Below are positions 16,711 through 25,005 of a stretch of DNA of 64,000 bases, piece after piece. Each line of letters begins with the position of its first letter. Position 1 is the stretch's first letter. The notes below the pieces were generated by a model. The model saw only the letters and a list, made by a program, of their open reading frames with translations, was not told where the DNA came from and made no database searches. This DNA comes from Paenibacillus sp. NFR01 (lineage in GTDB: Bacteria; Bacillota; Bacilli; Paenibacillales; Paenibacillaceae): assembly GCF_900111565.1 (NCBI RefSeq), contig NZ_FOIK01000001.1:2139309-2203308 (forward strand), read 5' to 3'. A program made the position numbers and the translations under genes.

Positions 16711-18348
16711 TTGTTGTTCAACCGGCTAAAAAAAGTATTCGCGCCTGCACGAAATTCAGAAAACGGCCAAAATAAGCATAAACCTAAGAAAACAACCGAA
16801 GAACATCAAAAATCGGCATTTGTCCCTTTATCCTCTTCTTTGGATAGCAATCTTTCAACCTTACGTGCGATATTTGGAAAAAGTCCTGATTTTGTAATCA
16901 ATGAATTAAAAACGGATGACGATCATGCTTTACCCGCTGTCGTCTGCTGTATTGACAGTATTATTGACAATGCTTTACTTACCGATTTAATGGAAGCCGT
17001 GATCGCGGCACTCTCTACCGAAAAAAACATAAGCGCAGCCAATTTAAAATCAAAAATCCCGACTGGGCATGTTAAGCCTCTGTATTCGGAAGAGGAAGCC
17101 GTTCGTACCCTTCTGGCCGGCGGCGCGTTAATCCTTTTGAAGAACGACAACTGTATATTGGGTGCGTCTATCGCCGGCGGAGTTCGCCGCTCCGTGGAAG
17201 AACCGACCTCGCAAACCGTCATCCGCGGACCTAAGGAGGGCTTTACCGAAGACATATCCGTGAATCTTGCACTTCTTCGGCGTAGGTTAAAGACCCCCGA
17301 CCTAAAGTTTGAACAGCATATCATCGGGACCTATACCCAAACCCGTGTCGTCGTTGCCTACCTGGATGGTATTGTAAGGCCCGAAGTTGTAAAAGAAGTG
17401 AACGCACGCCTGATGGCGATTGATACAGACAGCATCCTCGAGAGCGGATATATTGAAGAATTTATACAGGATGCTGCGATTACGCCCTTTCCCACGATGC
17501 TGAATACGGAACGCCCCGACACCTTGGCAGGAAGTCTGTTGGACGGAATGGTTGGTATTTTGGTAGACGGTACCCCCTTCGTATTGATCGCGCCCGTCAC
17601 CTTTTTCAACTTCTTTCAGTCCAGTGAAGATTATTATCAGCGCTATGACATCTCGACATTCCTGCGCGCGATACGTCTAATGTCTTTTTTTGTAGCCTTG
17701 CTCCTGCCTTCGCTTTATATCGCCATAACCACCTTTCAGCAGGAGATGATACCTACCACCTTGCTGATTACGCTGGCAGGCCAAAGAGAGGGTACGCCTC
17801 TTCCCGCTCTGTATGAAGCTTTGGCCATGGAATTGATTTTTGAAGTGATACGGGAAGCGGGCGTCCGCATGCCGCGGGTTATCGGGCCAGCAATTTCAAT
17901 AGTCGGAGCGCTGGTGCTTGGTCAGGCTGCCGTTCAGGCGGGCCTTGTATCCGGCGCAATGGTAATCGTGGTTTCATTTACCGCTATTGCCAACTTTGTG
18001 ATTCCATCCATCAATATGGCTTCGGCCGTACGTCTGGTGCGCTTTATCCTGATGATCCTTGCCGGCACTTTTGGGTTATTCGGTATTTTGGCAGGCCTCA
18101 TCCCCTTGCTTGCTCACCTGGTTTCGTTGCGATCCTTTGGGATCAATTATTTTATGCCTTACGCTCCTTATTTTAAATCCAACCTGAAAGACTTACTTTT
18201 GCGGGTGCCCTGGTGGGCCATGAAGACCCGACCAAACCGGAAAGCAGGACCGAACAAATTCAGACAAGCACCGAATCAATATCCTACCAGTTCAGATGAA
18301 GCCGGAGTTTGGCAAGCCGAGGATAAGCAGCAACCTAAGGAGAATTAA
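16711..18348 (+). CDS. Spore germinant receptor A subunit (GerA family)
   Basis: The protein has 545 residues. A soluble N-terminal domain (including ISVNLALLRRRLKTPDLKFE) is followed by about five membrane segments and the conserved ELIFEVIREAGVRMPRVIGPAISIVGALVLGQAAVQAG. The start is one of two adjacent TTG codons at 16711; AAGGAGG lies seven bases upstream. It forms the inner-spore-membrane receptor with the C and B subunits encoded next, and triggers germination on nutrient binding. The nutrient cannot be deduced. The three genes are tightly packed, with 2 and 31 bases between them. Confidence 0.95.
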   Translation: MLFNRLKKVFAPARNSENGQNKHKPKKTTEEHQKSAFVPLSSSLDSNLSTLRAIFGKSPDFVINELKTDDDHALPAVVCCIDSIIDNALLTDLMEAVIAALSTEKNISAANLKSKIPTGHVKPLYSEEEAVRTLLAGGALILLKNDNCILGASIAGGVRRSVEEPTSQTVIRGPKEGFTEDISVNLALLRRRLKTPDLKFEQHIIGTYTQTRVVVAYLDGIVRPEVVKEVNARLMAIDTDSILESGYIEEFIQDAAITPFPTMLNTERPDTLAGSLLDGMVGILVDGTPFVLIAPVTFFNFFQSSEDYYQRYDISTFLRAIRLMSFFVALLLPSLYIAITTFQQEMIPTTLLITLAGQREGTPLPALYEALAMELIFEVIREAGVRMPRVIGPAISIVGALVLGQAAVQAGLVSGAMVIVVSFTAIANFVIPSINMASAVRLVRFILMILAGTFGLFGILAGLIPLLAHLVSLRSFGINYFMPYAPYFKSNLKDLLLRVPWWAMKTRPNRKAGPNKFRQAPNQYPTSSDEAGVWQAEDKQQPKEN

Positions 18349-18350
18349 CC

Positions 18351-19583
18351 ATGTCAGCCACACTGCTTCGTATAAGCTGTATGTTTATTGCCACAACCCT
18401 GCTGTTAAATGGCTGCGGAAGGGCTAACGAGTTGAACGAACTTAGTATCGTGACCGGATCAGGTATAGACGGCAAAGAGGGAAACTACACAGTTACTTAC
18501 CAGGTCAGCGTTGCCTCGGCTAATGCGTCAGCAGCTGGAGGTGCATCGGGAGGGTCTTCCCAAAGCGGGGTCCATGTCTTTTCGACGACGGGTAAAACAA
18601 TCAGGGATACCATATTCATGAGTGCGGTGGAACATCCGCGCCGGCTTTATTTCGCCCATAATAATGTACTGATTATCAGCAAAGAAACGGCGGAATCGGG
18701 AATCAGTACCGTCCTGGATTCCTATTTTCGTAATCCCGAATCCCGAGAAATGGTTGATGTCATGGTGACTGACGGAAAAGCCCGGGATATTTTAACCAAA
18801 AACATCCCTCCGGAGAAGCTGCCTGGACGGGCAATCGCTGAAATTGTTGATAAGGAACAGATTCTGGTTTCCTTTTACCCAGCCACCTCTGTATTCCAAC
18901 TGGCATTAGGGATCACCTCGGAATCTCAAGTCGCCAGCGTACCTGAAATCGGTATATCCGGGGAAAACCCGAAATCGCTGGAGACTGCCGATGCTATGAC
19001 AAAAACATCACAGGATGCCAAAGTAAGAATGACGGGACTTGTCATTTTTAAAGGAGACCGCGTCGTAGGAAAAATGAATCTAAAAGAAAGCTTGGGCTTG
19101 GCATGGTTAACCAACCGCGTTAAAGGCACCATGCTTTCATTCCCTAATCCCGATTCATCTGAAGAGCCAAATCAGTCTGCTGTGAGAGTATTTAAGGCCA
19201 AAGTCAAGATTACTCCCGTTAAAGAGTCCACGCATTATACCATCAAATTGAAAGCTGAGGTCCGCGGGGAACTCGCTGAAACCACAACACAGGAGGATCT
19301 GACGGATACAGCTGGCATACATAAACTGGAACGTTCCATTGAAAAGATCATCTTGGAGCAAATGCAGGTAGGGTGGGAAGCTGCAAAAGCAATGAAGGTG
19401 GACATTCTGGGAATTGGCAACCGGATTCATGAACGGAATCCGAAGGAATGGAATAGGCTCAAATCCGATTGGGATCAAGAATTGGCTCAGATGGAGCTGC
19501 AGGCAGAGGTCAAGATGAAAGTGGTCCGAACCCGCATGTTCCTTGACTCCTTCAAGCATTTGTTAAAGCAGACAGAGCAATAA
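18351..19583 (+). CDS. Spore germinant receptor C subunit, Ger(x)C lipoprotein
   Basis: The protein has 410 residues. The signal peptide ends in the lipobox LLNGC (Cys22). The Ger(x)C signature regions are present (ELNELSIVTGSGIDG near the N-terminus and ERSIEKIILEQMQVGWEAAKAMKVDILGIGNRIHERNPKEW near the C-terminus). AAGGAGAATTAACC precedes the ATG. It is the lipid-anchored part of the receptor with the flanking A and B subunits. Confidence 0.95.
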   Translation: MSATLLRISCMFIATTLLLNGCGRANELNELSIVTGSGIDGKEGNYTVTYQVSVASANASAAGGASGGSSQSGVHVFSTTGKTIRDTIFMSAVEHPRRLYFAHNNVLIISKETAESGISTVLDSYFRNPESREMVDVMVTDGKARDILTKNIPPEKLPGRAIAEIVDKEQILVSFYPATSVFQLALGITSESQVASVPEIGISGENPKSLETADAMTKTSQDAKVRMTGLVIFKGDRVVGKMNLKESLGLAWLTNRVKGTMLSFPNPDSSEEPNQSAVRVFKAKVKITPVKESTHYTIKLKAEVRGELAETTTQEDLTDTAGIHKLERSIEKIILEQMQVGWEAAKAMKVDILGIGNRIHERNPKEWNRLKSDWDQELAQMELQAEVKMKVVRTRMFLDSFKHLLKQTEQ

Positions 19584-19614
19584 CCAAATTCCTTGGATTA
19601 GAAAGGAGCAGACG

Positions 19615-20727
19615 ATGTATAACCAATCCCATGTCCGAGTCTCCGAACTCGCCATTACGTTTGCTTTGTTTGAGATAGGAAGTACAAGCCTGTTTCTTAT
19701 CGGCGGGGATGTTAAGCAGGATGCATGGCTTGCCATGCTGATCGGAGCTTTGGCGGGGTTCCTGCTCCTTCTAATACATCTAACGATACACCGGATCGAG
19801 CCACGCCTTGATCTGTTTCAGATTTTTCAGAGCTATACAGGGAAATCCATAGGCGGCTTGCTTAGTCTGGGCTTCGTCGGCTATTTCATGTTAGAGGCAT
19901 CCAGAAACCTGCGTGATATCGCTGAAGTCACCATATTGACCCTGCTGCCCGAAACTCCGCTCTGGTCGGTGATGCTGATCATCATTCTTGTGGTGAGCAA
20001 TACGATTCGCTACGGTCCAGAGACTCTGTTCTTAATGTGCATTGTACTCTTCCCATTGATTACCACAGGGTATCTGATCATCGTCATTCTGCTTGCCGCA
20101 AACGGTCTCATCCATTTCCATTTTATGCTGCCTGTGCTTGAACACGGATGGATCCCTATACTGAAAGCGGCAATCCCGGGTATCCTTTCTTTTCCTTTTG
20201 GGCAAATCGTCGTTTTTCTGGTCTTTTACCCCTTAACGGCTTCCAGACGCCAGATGGGCAGGAAGATGATATGGACCTACTGCGGGATCTCCCTTTTTTT
20301 AATATTCATTAACCAGATCAATGTATTGGTTCTTGGTCCCGTTCTTGCATCCAACAGCGCGCTTCCTCTGCTTCAAACCGTACAGTTGATCCAGATGACG
20401 GAGGTATTGGAGAGAATTGATCCCCTATTTACGATTATTCTGTTTCTGAGTCTAGGGATCAAAATGGCCACCTTCTTCAACGGGGCAGCGATCGGTACTA
20501 GCAGAATTACAGGAATAAAGCACAAAAAATCCGCTGCTCTTATTGGCGCAGGTATCTATTTTTTGGGTTTCCTTTCGCCTACCTATACGGAATTCATTAA
20601 AGTGGGCAGAGAAATTGCCGTAAAGTACTGGTGGCCCATTTTTCAAGTCGCCCTTCCCGTTCTTCTTTTGATGGTAATACTCATACGCAAATCCATTAGA
20701 ATGGGTACTGGCCGCCAAAAAACCTAA
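19615..20727 (+). CDS. Spore germinant receptor B subunit (GerAB/GerKB, endospore germination permease)
   Basis: The protein has 370 residues with about ten membrane segments and the amino-acid-permease-like fold of GerB proteins (VSELAITFALFEIGSTSLF at the N-terminus). AAAGGAG lies eight bases before the ATG. Gene order is A-C-B rather than A-B-C, as in many Bacillales ger operons. This subunit is the likely germinant-binding one in the family. No D subunit is seen after it. Confidence 0.95.
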   Translation: MYNQSHVRVSELAITFALFEIGSTSLFLIGGDVKQDAWLAMLIGALAGFLLLLIHLTIHRIEPRLDLFQIFQSYTGKSIGGLLSLGFVGYFMLEASRNLRDIAEVTILTLLPETPLWSVMLIIILVVSNTIRYGPETLFLMCIVLFPLITTGYLIIVILLAANGLIHFHFMLPVLEHGWIPILKAAIPGILSFPFGQIVVFLVFYPLTASRRQMGRKMIWTYCGISLFLIFINQINVLVLGPVLASNSALPLLQTVQLIQMTEVLERIDPLFTIILFLSLGIKMATFFNGAAIGTSRITGIKHKKSAALIGAGIYFLGFLSPTYTEFIKVGREIAVKYWWPIFQVALPVLLLMVILIRKSIRMGTGRQKT

Positions 20728-20779
20728 CCTTCAGCAAAATATGCGACACCTCTGTATTCGTTGGCGAATCCATGAAAAA

Positions 20780-20830
20780 AGCCCTCCATTTCGTTACCTG
20801 TTCTGTGAACAGATAGCTCAAAAGAGGGCT
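20780..20830 (-). terminator. Native terminator of tRNA-Leu, displaced by prophage
   Basis: AGCCCTC (20780-20786) pairs with GAGGGCT (20824-20830), with an inner stem CTGTTC/GAACAG (20798-20812). Read on the minus strand it ends in TTTTTT. It stands directly beyond the left attachment repeat, where the 3' end of the tRNA gene lay before insertion. It may also stop read-through from the ger operon in the opposite sense. Confidence 0.7.
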
Positions 20831-20873
20831 CTAGCCGCGAATACACAACATCGCTGACGAAAACTTATAAAGG

Positions 20874-20930
20874 ATGCCGAGGACGGGGGTCGAACCCGTA
20901 CGATGGTCACCCATCGCAGGATTTTAAGTC
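20874..20930 (-). repeat. Left attachment repeat (attL): tRNA-Leu 3' fragment
   Basis: These 57 bases equal 34628-34684 exactly and cover the tRNA from the anticodon loop to the 3' end. Bases on either side differ between copies, so 57 bp is the upper limit of the crossover core. The fragment lacks a 5' half and cannot be a functional tRNA. The stretch 20931-21082 holds no gene. Confidence 0.95.
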
Positions 20931-21045
20931 ATGCTGAAGTGTCCGAATACGTCCACGTATATTTGTGAATCTGCTGATATATAAGAGAATTTCATAAATA
21001 TTCACGTGTCAATCTTTATGAATATTGGTGCTCACGAGAGGATTG

Positions 21046-21064
21046 CGTCCCCAATTCGTCCCCA
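21046..21064 (+). repeat. End-proximal repeat, possible integrase arm site (left)
   Basis: CGTCCCCAATTCGTCCCCA is found here, 116 bases inside the left attachment repeat. CGTCCCCAATCCGTCCCCA at 34506-34524 is 104 bases inside the right one: 18 of 19 bases agree in the same orientation. Each contains two CGTCCCCA units ten bases apart. Tyrosine integrases bind such short direct repeats at this distance from the core; the function is inferred. Confidence 0.5.
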
Positions 21065-21082
21065 GAATAAAGGAGCGATCGA

Positions 21083-21289
21083 ATGAACCTAAACGAGATC
21101 ACACTTGGTATGCGTGTCCGCATCACTGCCGGCCACTGGGCTGGTCGCACTGGATTCATCCGGCATATGAAGGATGGCAAAGCTGTTATCGACATCTGTG
21201 AGCCGCTGCTGATCAGCGAGCTGCCGGAGCACCTGGAGCCGGCGCCAGACGATCCACTCTTGCCCGGTTGGGCCGAATACGACGTATAA
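21083..21289 (+). CDS. Small KOW-like phage protein
   Basis: The protein has 68 residues. The start (EITLGMRVRITAGHWAGRTGFIRHMKDGKAVIDI) looks like a KOW-type small beta barrel, a nucleic-acid or protein-binding motif. AAAGGAG lies eight bases before the ATG. It is the first gene inside the left end of the prophage and has its own terminator. Its role is not known. Confidence 0.7.
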   Translation: MNLNEITLGMRVRITAGHWAGRTGFIRHMKDGKAVIDICEPLLISELPEHLEPAPDDPLLPGWAEYDV

Positions 21290-21299
21290 CATAAGTAAT

Positions 21300-21330
21300 G
21301 CCCCTGTCAGCCATTAAGGCCAGCAGGGGC
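21300..21330 (+). terminator. Terminator after the KOW-like gene
   Basis: GCCCCTG (21300-21306) pairs with CAGGGGC (21324-21330), with an inner GCC/GGC. It lies between convergent genes. Its sequence is nearly repeated by the terminator at 22217-22247. Confidence 0.75.
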
Positions 21331-21337
21331 TTGTTAT

Positions 21338-21567
21338 TTATGGATGCGTCTTATAGCCTTTTTTACCCGTTATAGGATTTGTGTTCCCTTTTGTACTCCA
21401 GTTATTCTTAAAACTATGATCTGGATTGGATCGGTAATGCGGAGCAACATGAGTACCGTTCTTTTTAGTATAGCCGTGAACATAAACCTTTGCTGATGCA
21501 GAACCCATAAAGCTCAGGGACATCACAACAATCAGCATCAATAATGCTATTTTTTGAAATATTTCAA
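21338..21567 (-). pseudogene. Small secreted protein with frameshifted signal peptide
   Basis: The mature part (KVYVHGYTKKNGTHVAPHYRSNPDHSFKNNWSTKGNTNP) belongs to a family of small exported proteins in Firmicutes. The best start is TTG 21567, nine bases after AGGAGG, reading MKYFKK, but it hits a stop at once. One more A in the six-A run at 21555-21550 (minus strand) would join it to IALLMLIVVMSLSFMGSASA, a complete signal peptide. As written, translation could begin only at weak internal starts such as the ATG at 21541. It may be true decay, slippage, or an assembly error. Confidence 0.65.
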
Positions 21568-21788
21568 AATACCTTCCCTCCTAGTTATATTCACCTAAAA
21601 GACTATAACGGAAGACTAAGAATATGACTTTTACACATTATGTAAGTTATACCACCATCAAGCGAGTGAGTTAAGAAGCCTTATTTTTGCTGCGCAGATA
21701 TTGGTGAATCTGTGAACTATGTCATTATCCCCTGTAAAATTGTTCCTTTATAATATTTAAATACAACTTCTACTGGGGGTCCGTTCAG

Positions 21789-22208
21789 ATGCACTGTCCA
21801 AACTGCGGAAAAGAACATGAACAAAATGATCTATTTTGTTCGGGTTGCGGCACTAAAATATCCTCTCAAATTAAAGAGACTTCCACTGCTAGTGAAGCAA
21901 CGACCTTAAAAATCGACAAACGGTTGATAATTATTTTCTGCCTCGCTGCCGGTTTATTCTTTGGAGGGGCATTAGGTTATAGCCTTGCTCCTGAAAGTAA
22001 AGGACGTGGAGAAAAACCATCAGTAATCGACCTCATTAAAGGTACCTATTATGATACTGTTGCATATGAATTAGTGACGACCAAAGACAGTAATAGCCAC
22101 ATAGCCGATGCATTAAGACAGGGTAGAGGGTCATTATTTACTCTCAGTCTATTAGGAGCTTTGACAGGCGGCATTGTAGGAGGCATGATTACAAAGAAAA
22201 AAAACTGA
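21789..22208 (+). CDS. Zinc-ribbon membrane protein
   Basis: The protein has 139 residues. The N-terminus CPNCGKEHEQNDLFCSGCG is a zinc ribbon with two CxxC pairs. It is followed by a short polar linker, a membrane segment (LIIIFCLAAGLFFGGALGYSL), a soluble stretch, and a second Gly-rich membrane segment (LFTLSLLGALTGGIVGGMI) before a Lys-rich end. Both termini are predicted inside. GGGGGT precedes the ATG by about nine bases. It lies in the accessory end of the prophage, and its function is unknown. Confidence 0.75.
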   Translation: MHCPNCGKEHEQNDLFCSGCGTKISSQIKETSTASEATTLKIDKRLIIIFCLAAGLFFGGALGYSLAPESKGRGEKPSVIDLIKGTYYDTVAYELVTTKDSNSHIADALRQGRGSLFTLSLLGALTGGIVGGMITKKKN

Positions 22209-22216
22209 GGAGAAAA

Positions 22217-22247
22217 ACCCCTGTCAGCCATTGCGGCCGGCAGGGGT
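22217..22247. terminator. Bidirectional terminator between convergent genes
   Basis: ACCCCTG (22217-22223) pairs with CAGGGGT (22241-22247), with inner GCC/GGC and TTTT after it. On the minus strand it ends in TTTTTC. It overlaps the stop of the converging gene at 22224. Confidence 0.8.
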
Positions 22248-22665
22248 TTTGTCCCATTTCATATTTTCTTTCATTAATTCGGCGAGTTCCAAGTGGTATT
22301 GCGTCAGCCGCCGGGATATCTCCACCCGGATCGCCTCCCGGGTTAAGCCCATTCTCTCCTGCTGTCCTCTATAGAATATCTTATATTGAGGTATCGAATC
22401 CTCCTCCGCATCCGGCGCGATCCTGATGCTGCGCTGCTGCAGATCCCGCCGCAGCTGATACAGATCAGCCGATACTCTTTTTTCGATAAATCGGCCAGCT
22501 ATCGAATAAGCCCGAGAAAGCAGATTGCCCGATTGCTCCACATCCTTAATGGTCTTGCCCAGCATCGTCACCAGGTGCGGCAATATGTGCGGCCTCGTAT
22601 GTATCCGCAAATTCCGGCGTGATCATCTTCGTCTTCCAACGCTCGTTGCCTTCCAGTTTTGTCAT
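22224..22665 (-). pseudogene. YolD-like SOS gene, broken by internal deletion and frameshift
   Basis: A good start (ATG 22665, GGAGG seven bases upstream) encodes TKLEGNERWKTKMITPEFADTYE, similar to the N-terminus of YolD-like proteins. The frame is then lost. The other half, from about 22610, continues in a different frame (ILPHLVTMLGKTIKDVEQ...SADLYQLRRDLQQRSIRI...) to the stop at 22224. The spacing suggests that roughly 50 bases were lost at the join. Its promoter carries LexA-like boxes. YolD-type proteins accompany UvrX-type polymerases in Bacillus; no such polymerase remains here. The family match rests on recalled similarity. Confidence 0.6.
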
Positions 22666-22688
22666 CGCTGCGCCTCCATAAAAAAACA

Positions 22689-22733
22689 AGAACATTTGTT
22701 TGTATTATAACCAAACTAATGTTCCCCAATCAA
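22689..22733 (-). promoter_or_regulatory. SOS-type promoter with two LexA-like boxes
   Basis: On the minus strand TTGATT (22733-22728) and TATAAT (22709-22704) are 18 bases apart. Immediately after the -10 is CAAACAAATGTTCT (22702-22689), close to the Bacillus LexA consensus CGAACRNRYGTTYG. A second, weaker box (GGAACATTAGTTTG, 22725-22712) sits between -35 and -10. The arrangement TATAATACAAAC...GTTC is shared with the promoter at 36854-36897. Confidence 0.7.
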
Positions 22734-22879
22734 TCACAAGCATATTCCACGAGACCCATTTTATGTACGTTATTTGAACATCAACTATATATCCCATAAT
22801 TAAGAATTAATGTTTAGACACTTTTCTCCAAAAAGAATAAAATTCCATCATAAACTTCTATAAAAGGTGGAATATTCTA

Positions 22880-23722
22880 GTGTCAAAAAAGTCAAAAGTT
22901 ATTATTCTCTCATTTCTTGCAGTTCTACTTACTTCATCTCTACTTTATTCAACCTTCCGGTCACAATCCGCTTATGCTTACACGGGCGGATTACTTAATG
23001 GAAAGACTATGCTCATGAGCCCAGCCGGAACACTAACCGGTGGGAACACTGCCCCAAATGCTACAGATAACAATACTTCAACTGCAGTAGCATTTTCCGC
23101 TGGATATAATGTATATTATAAATTCCCAACTGATCAAACCATAAGTCAATATCAAATTTATGCGAGTAAAGATGCAGGTACTTTACGTTTCTACGATTCT
23201 TCAAATAACTTATTAAAAGCAATTGTAAGTCCCGTCAGCACTAATACTTTAACCACTTTAGATTCGCCAATATCAAATGTTCGATACATAGAATTTGCAA
23301 ATACTACCGCTTCAGTCTATTCCCTTTATGAAATAGATGTGTTCTCTCAGAGTACAAGTCCAACAGTAACACCATCTGCAACGCCAGTACCAACACCAAC
23401 AGCGACGCCAGTACCAACACCAACAGCGACGCCAGTACCAACCGCAACACCTGAGCCATCACCTTCCGCGACCCCTGAAATTCCTTCGGGTGATCGTGCA
23501 ATTCTGACGATTAAGCTGACTTCCGGTGAAGATAAAGAATTTGACCTGCCAATGACTGAAGTCAACGCGTTCATGACCTGGTACGACTCGGCTACCGGAA
23601 CTGCACGATATGGCATCGATAAGCACTACAACAACAAAGGGCCGTTCAGCAAGCGGACCGAATATGTCATCCATGACAAAATCCTCAACTTCGAAGTAAG
23701 CGAGTATAATGTAACCGAATAA
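22880..23722 (+). CDS. Exported protein with PT-rich linker
   Basis: The protein has 280 residues from GTG 22880 (AAAGGTGG upstream). A signal peptide (LSFLAVLLTSSLLYSTFRSQSAYA) leads to a domain resembling a discoidin-like beta-sandwich (NVYYKFPTDQTISQYQIYASKDAGTLRFYDSS). A repetitive Thr-Pro-Ala linker follows, then a C-terminal domain (AILTIKLTSGEDKEFDLPMTEVNAFMTWYDSATG) seen at the ends of other Bacillales phage or surface proteins. It may act outside the cell as a lysogenic-conversion product. Neither domain assignment is certain. Confidence 0.7.
   Translation: MSKKSKVIILSFLAVLLTSSLLYSTFRSQSAYAYTGGLLNGKTMLMSPAGTLTGGNTAPNATDNNTSTAVAFSAGYNVYYKFPTDQTISQYQIYASKDAGTLRFYDSSNNLLKAIVSPVSTNTLTTLDSPISNVRYIEFANTTASVYSLYEIDVFSQSTSPTVTPSATPVPTPTATPVPTPTATPVPTATPEPSPSATPEIPSGDRAILTIKLTSGEDKEFDLPMTEVNAFMTWYDSATGTARYGIDKHYNNKGPFSKRTEYVIHDKILNFEVSEYNVTE
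23381..23448 (+). repeat. 24-bp tandem repeat coding for a Pro-Thr linker
   Basis: The unit beginning ACGCCAGTACCAACACCAAC occurs at 23381-23404 and 23405-23428, with a partial third copy to 23448. It encodes TPVPTPTA. Copy number is likely to vary by slippage. Confidence 0.85.
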
Positions 23723-23789
23723 GCAATCCAATACTTACCTCCTCATTCCATTATGGCACAGCGCTATAATTGGATTGAGGAGGTTTGTT

Positions 23790-24635
23790 ATGTTTATATC
23801 CCCTATGCTACTGCAGACGGCTCCAGGTCCGTTTTCGCACAGTGATTTTATATATGAGCCTAAGGTCGACGGGCACCGGTTGATTTACTCTCAACAGGGC
23901 GGAAACGTCCGGCTGTATACCCGGCACAATAACGACTGCACCCGGCAGTACCCCGAGCTTCAGCTACCGTTTGACGATGACATTATCTTGGACGGTGAGG
24001 TCGCCTGCGTCGATCCAGTGACCGGAGTGTCTGATTTTGAGTCGGTCATGAGCCGCTTCCAGGCGCGGCGGGCCGACAAGGTGAAGCAGCTCGCAGCCAC
24101 GCTGCCGGCTTATTACGCAATCTTTGACGTGCTGCATTATAAGGGGCAGGACATGCGCGGATTGCCGCTTATGCGCCGCAAAGAGGTACTCGCGGGGTTA
24201 TCCCTACCTTCTGCAAGCTTTGTCATTGTGTCGCATGTGGAAGGCGCTGGCGAGGCGCTGTTTGCACAGATTGAGGCGCGGGGCATGGAGGGCGTTGTCG
24301 GCAAACGAAAGCACAGCCTGTACGAAACCGGCCGCCGCAGCCACGCATGGCAAAAGGTCATTAACTGGGTGTATGCCGAGGTGTACATTACTGGATTTCG
24401 CAAACAGGAGTTTGGGTGGTTGGCGGCCGTGCCCGATCCGTCTGGCAGGCTGCGCCCGGCGGGGATCATCGAACTGGGAGCAAGCCCGCTGCATAAACAG
24501 GCGTTCCGCGGGGTGGCCGGGCAGCTTGTGACCGGCTGGAGCCCCGGCTGCGCGCGCAGGTCAGAATGTGAAACTGGACCAAGTCCGGCATGCTGCGGAG
24601 CCCAGTGTTTACGGAGTTCATCGTTTAATAAATAA
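23790..24635 (+). pseudogene. ATP-dependent DNA ligase, C-terminal OB domain damaged
   Basis: From ATG 23790 (GAGGAGG six bases upstream) the adenylation domain is intact: Lys25 in EPKVDGHR is the AMP-accepting residue, followed by LDGEVACVD, EGVVGKR and WQKVIN. After GQLVTG the frame is lost. The natural end (RLRAQVRM-NWTKSGMLRSPVFTEFIV) lies in another frame, ending at 24628, and is itself cut by TGA at 24569-24571. So there are two lesions, a small deletion and a nonsense change. The protein made would lack a proper OB domain, which ligases of this LigD-like type need for nick sealing. It probably once repaired or processed phage DNA. Confidence 0.8.
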
Positions 24636-24648
24636 GAGCCACCGAGAA

Positions 24649-24864
24649 TTATTCCTGCGGTGGCTCTTTTACATGCTCCAGTAACTCTCCCGTACTTACA
24701 TCAAGGAAAGTACAAAGTTTGTCCAACGTATCTATATCCACTCGCTTAGAAGTGTCGTGATATAGGCCGGATACGGTATTTATAGCAAGCCCTGTTCCGC
24801 GAACCACGTCACGAACCTTGAGGCGCTTGCGTCCCATTATCTCGCTAAGGTTATTTTTAATCAA
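24649..24864 (-). CDS. Cro/CI-type helix-turn-helix regulator
   Basis: The protein has about 71 residues (IKNNLSEIMGRKRLKVRDVVRGTGLAINTVSGLYHD...), a minimal XRE-type DNA-binding domain of the YozG-like size. GGAGGTGA lies before TTG 24864, which I prefer to the GTG at 24879 because the latter overlaps that site. It faces away from the small genes starting at 25006 and likely controls the shared intergenic region, including its own promoter. Confidence 0.85.
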   Translation of the reverse strand: MIKNNLSEIMGRKRLKVRDVVRGTGLAINTVSGLYHDTSKRVDIDTLDKLCTFLDVSTGELLEHVKEPPQE

Positions 24865-24884
24865 TCCTTTCACCTCCACATAAA

Positions 24885-24992
24885 AATATAAACTAAATAA
24901 TCAAAAGTATCAACTAACTAATATTTTGTGTTGACTTTACGATTAGGAAGTGGTGTTTTTATATCAGGAAGTTGATACAAACTGCTTCCTGA
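24885..24992. promoter_or_regulatory. Divergent control region with paired operators
   Basis: On the minus strand TTGATA (24913-24908), 17 bases, and TATATT (24890-24885) form a good promoter for the HTH gene. AGTATCAACT (24906-24915) overlaps its -35 and reappears inverted as AGTTGATAC at 24970-24978, suggesting two binding sites for the regulator. On the plus strand TTGACT (24931-24936) has only weak -10 candidates. TCAGGAAG/CTTCCTGA (24964-24971, 24985-24992) forms a hairpin just before the next ribosome binding site and could mask it. Confidence 0.65.
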
Positions 24993-25005
24993 AAGGAGAG
25001 GGAAC

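Noticed and set aside
20874-20930. A second tRNA-Leu gene
   Set aside because: Only the 3' part is present; there is no 5' acceptor strand or D arm. It is the attachment-site copy.
23381-23448. CRISPR-like repeat array
   Set aside because: The 24-bp units are directly adjacent without spacers and encode an in-frame Pro-Thr linker.
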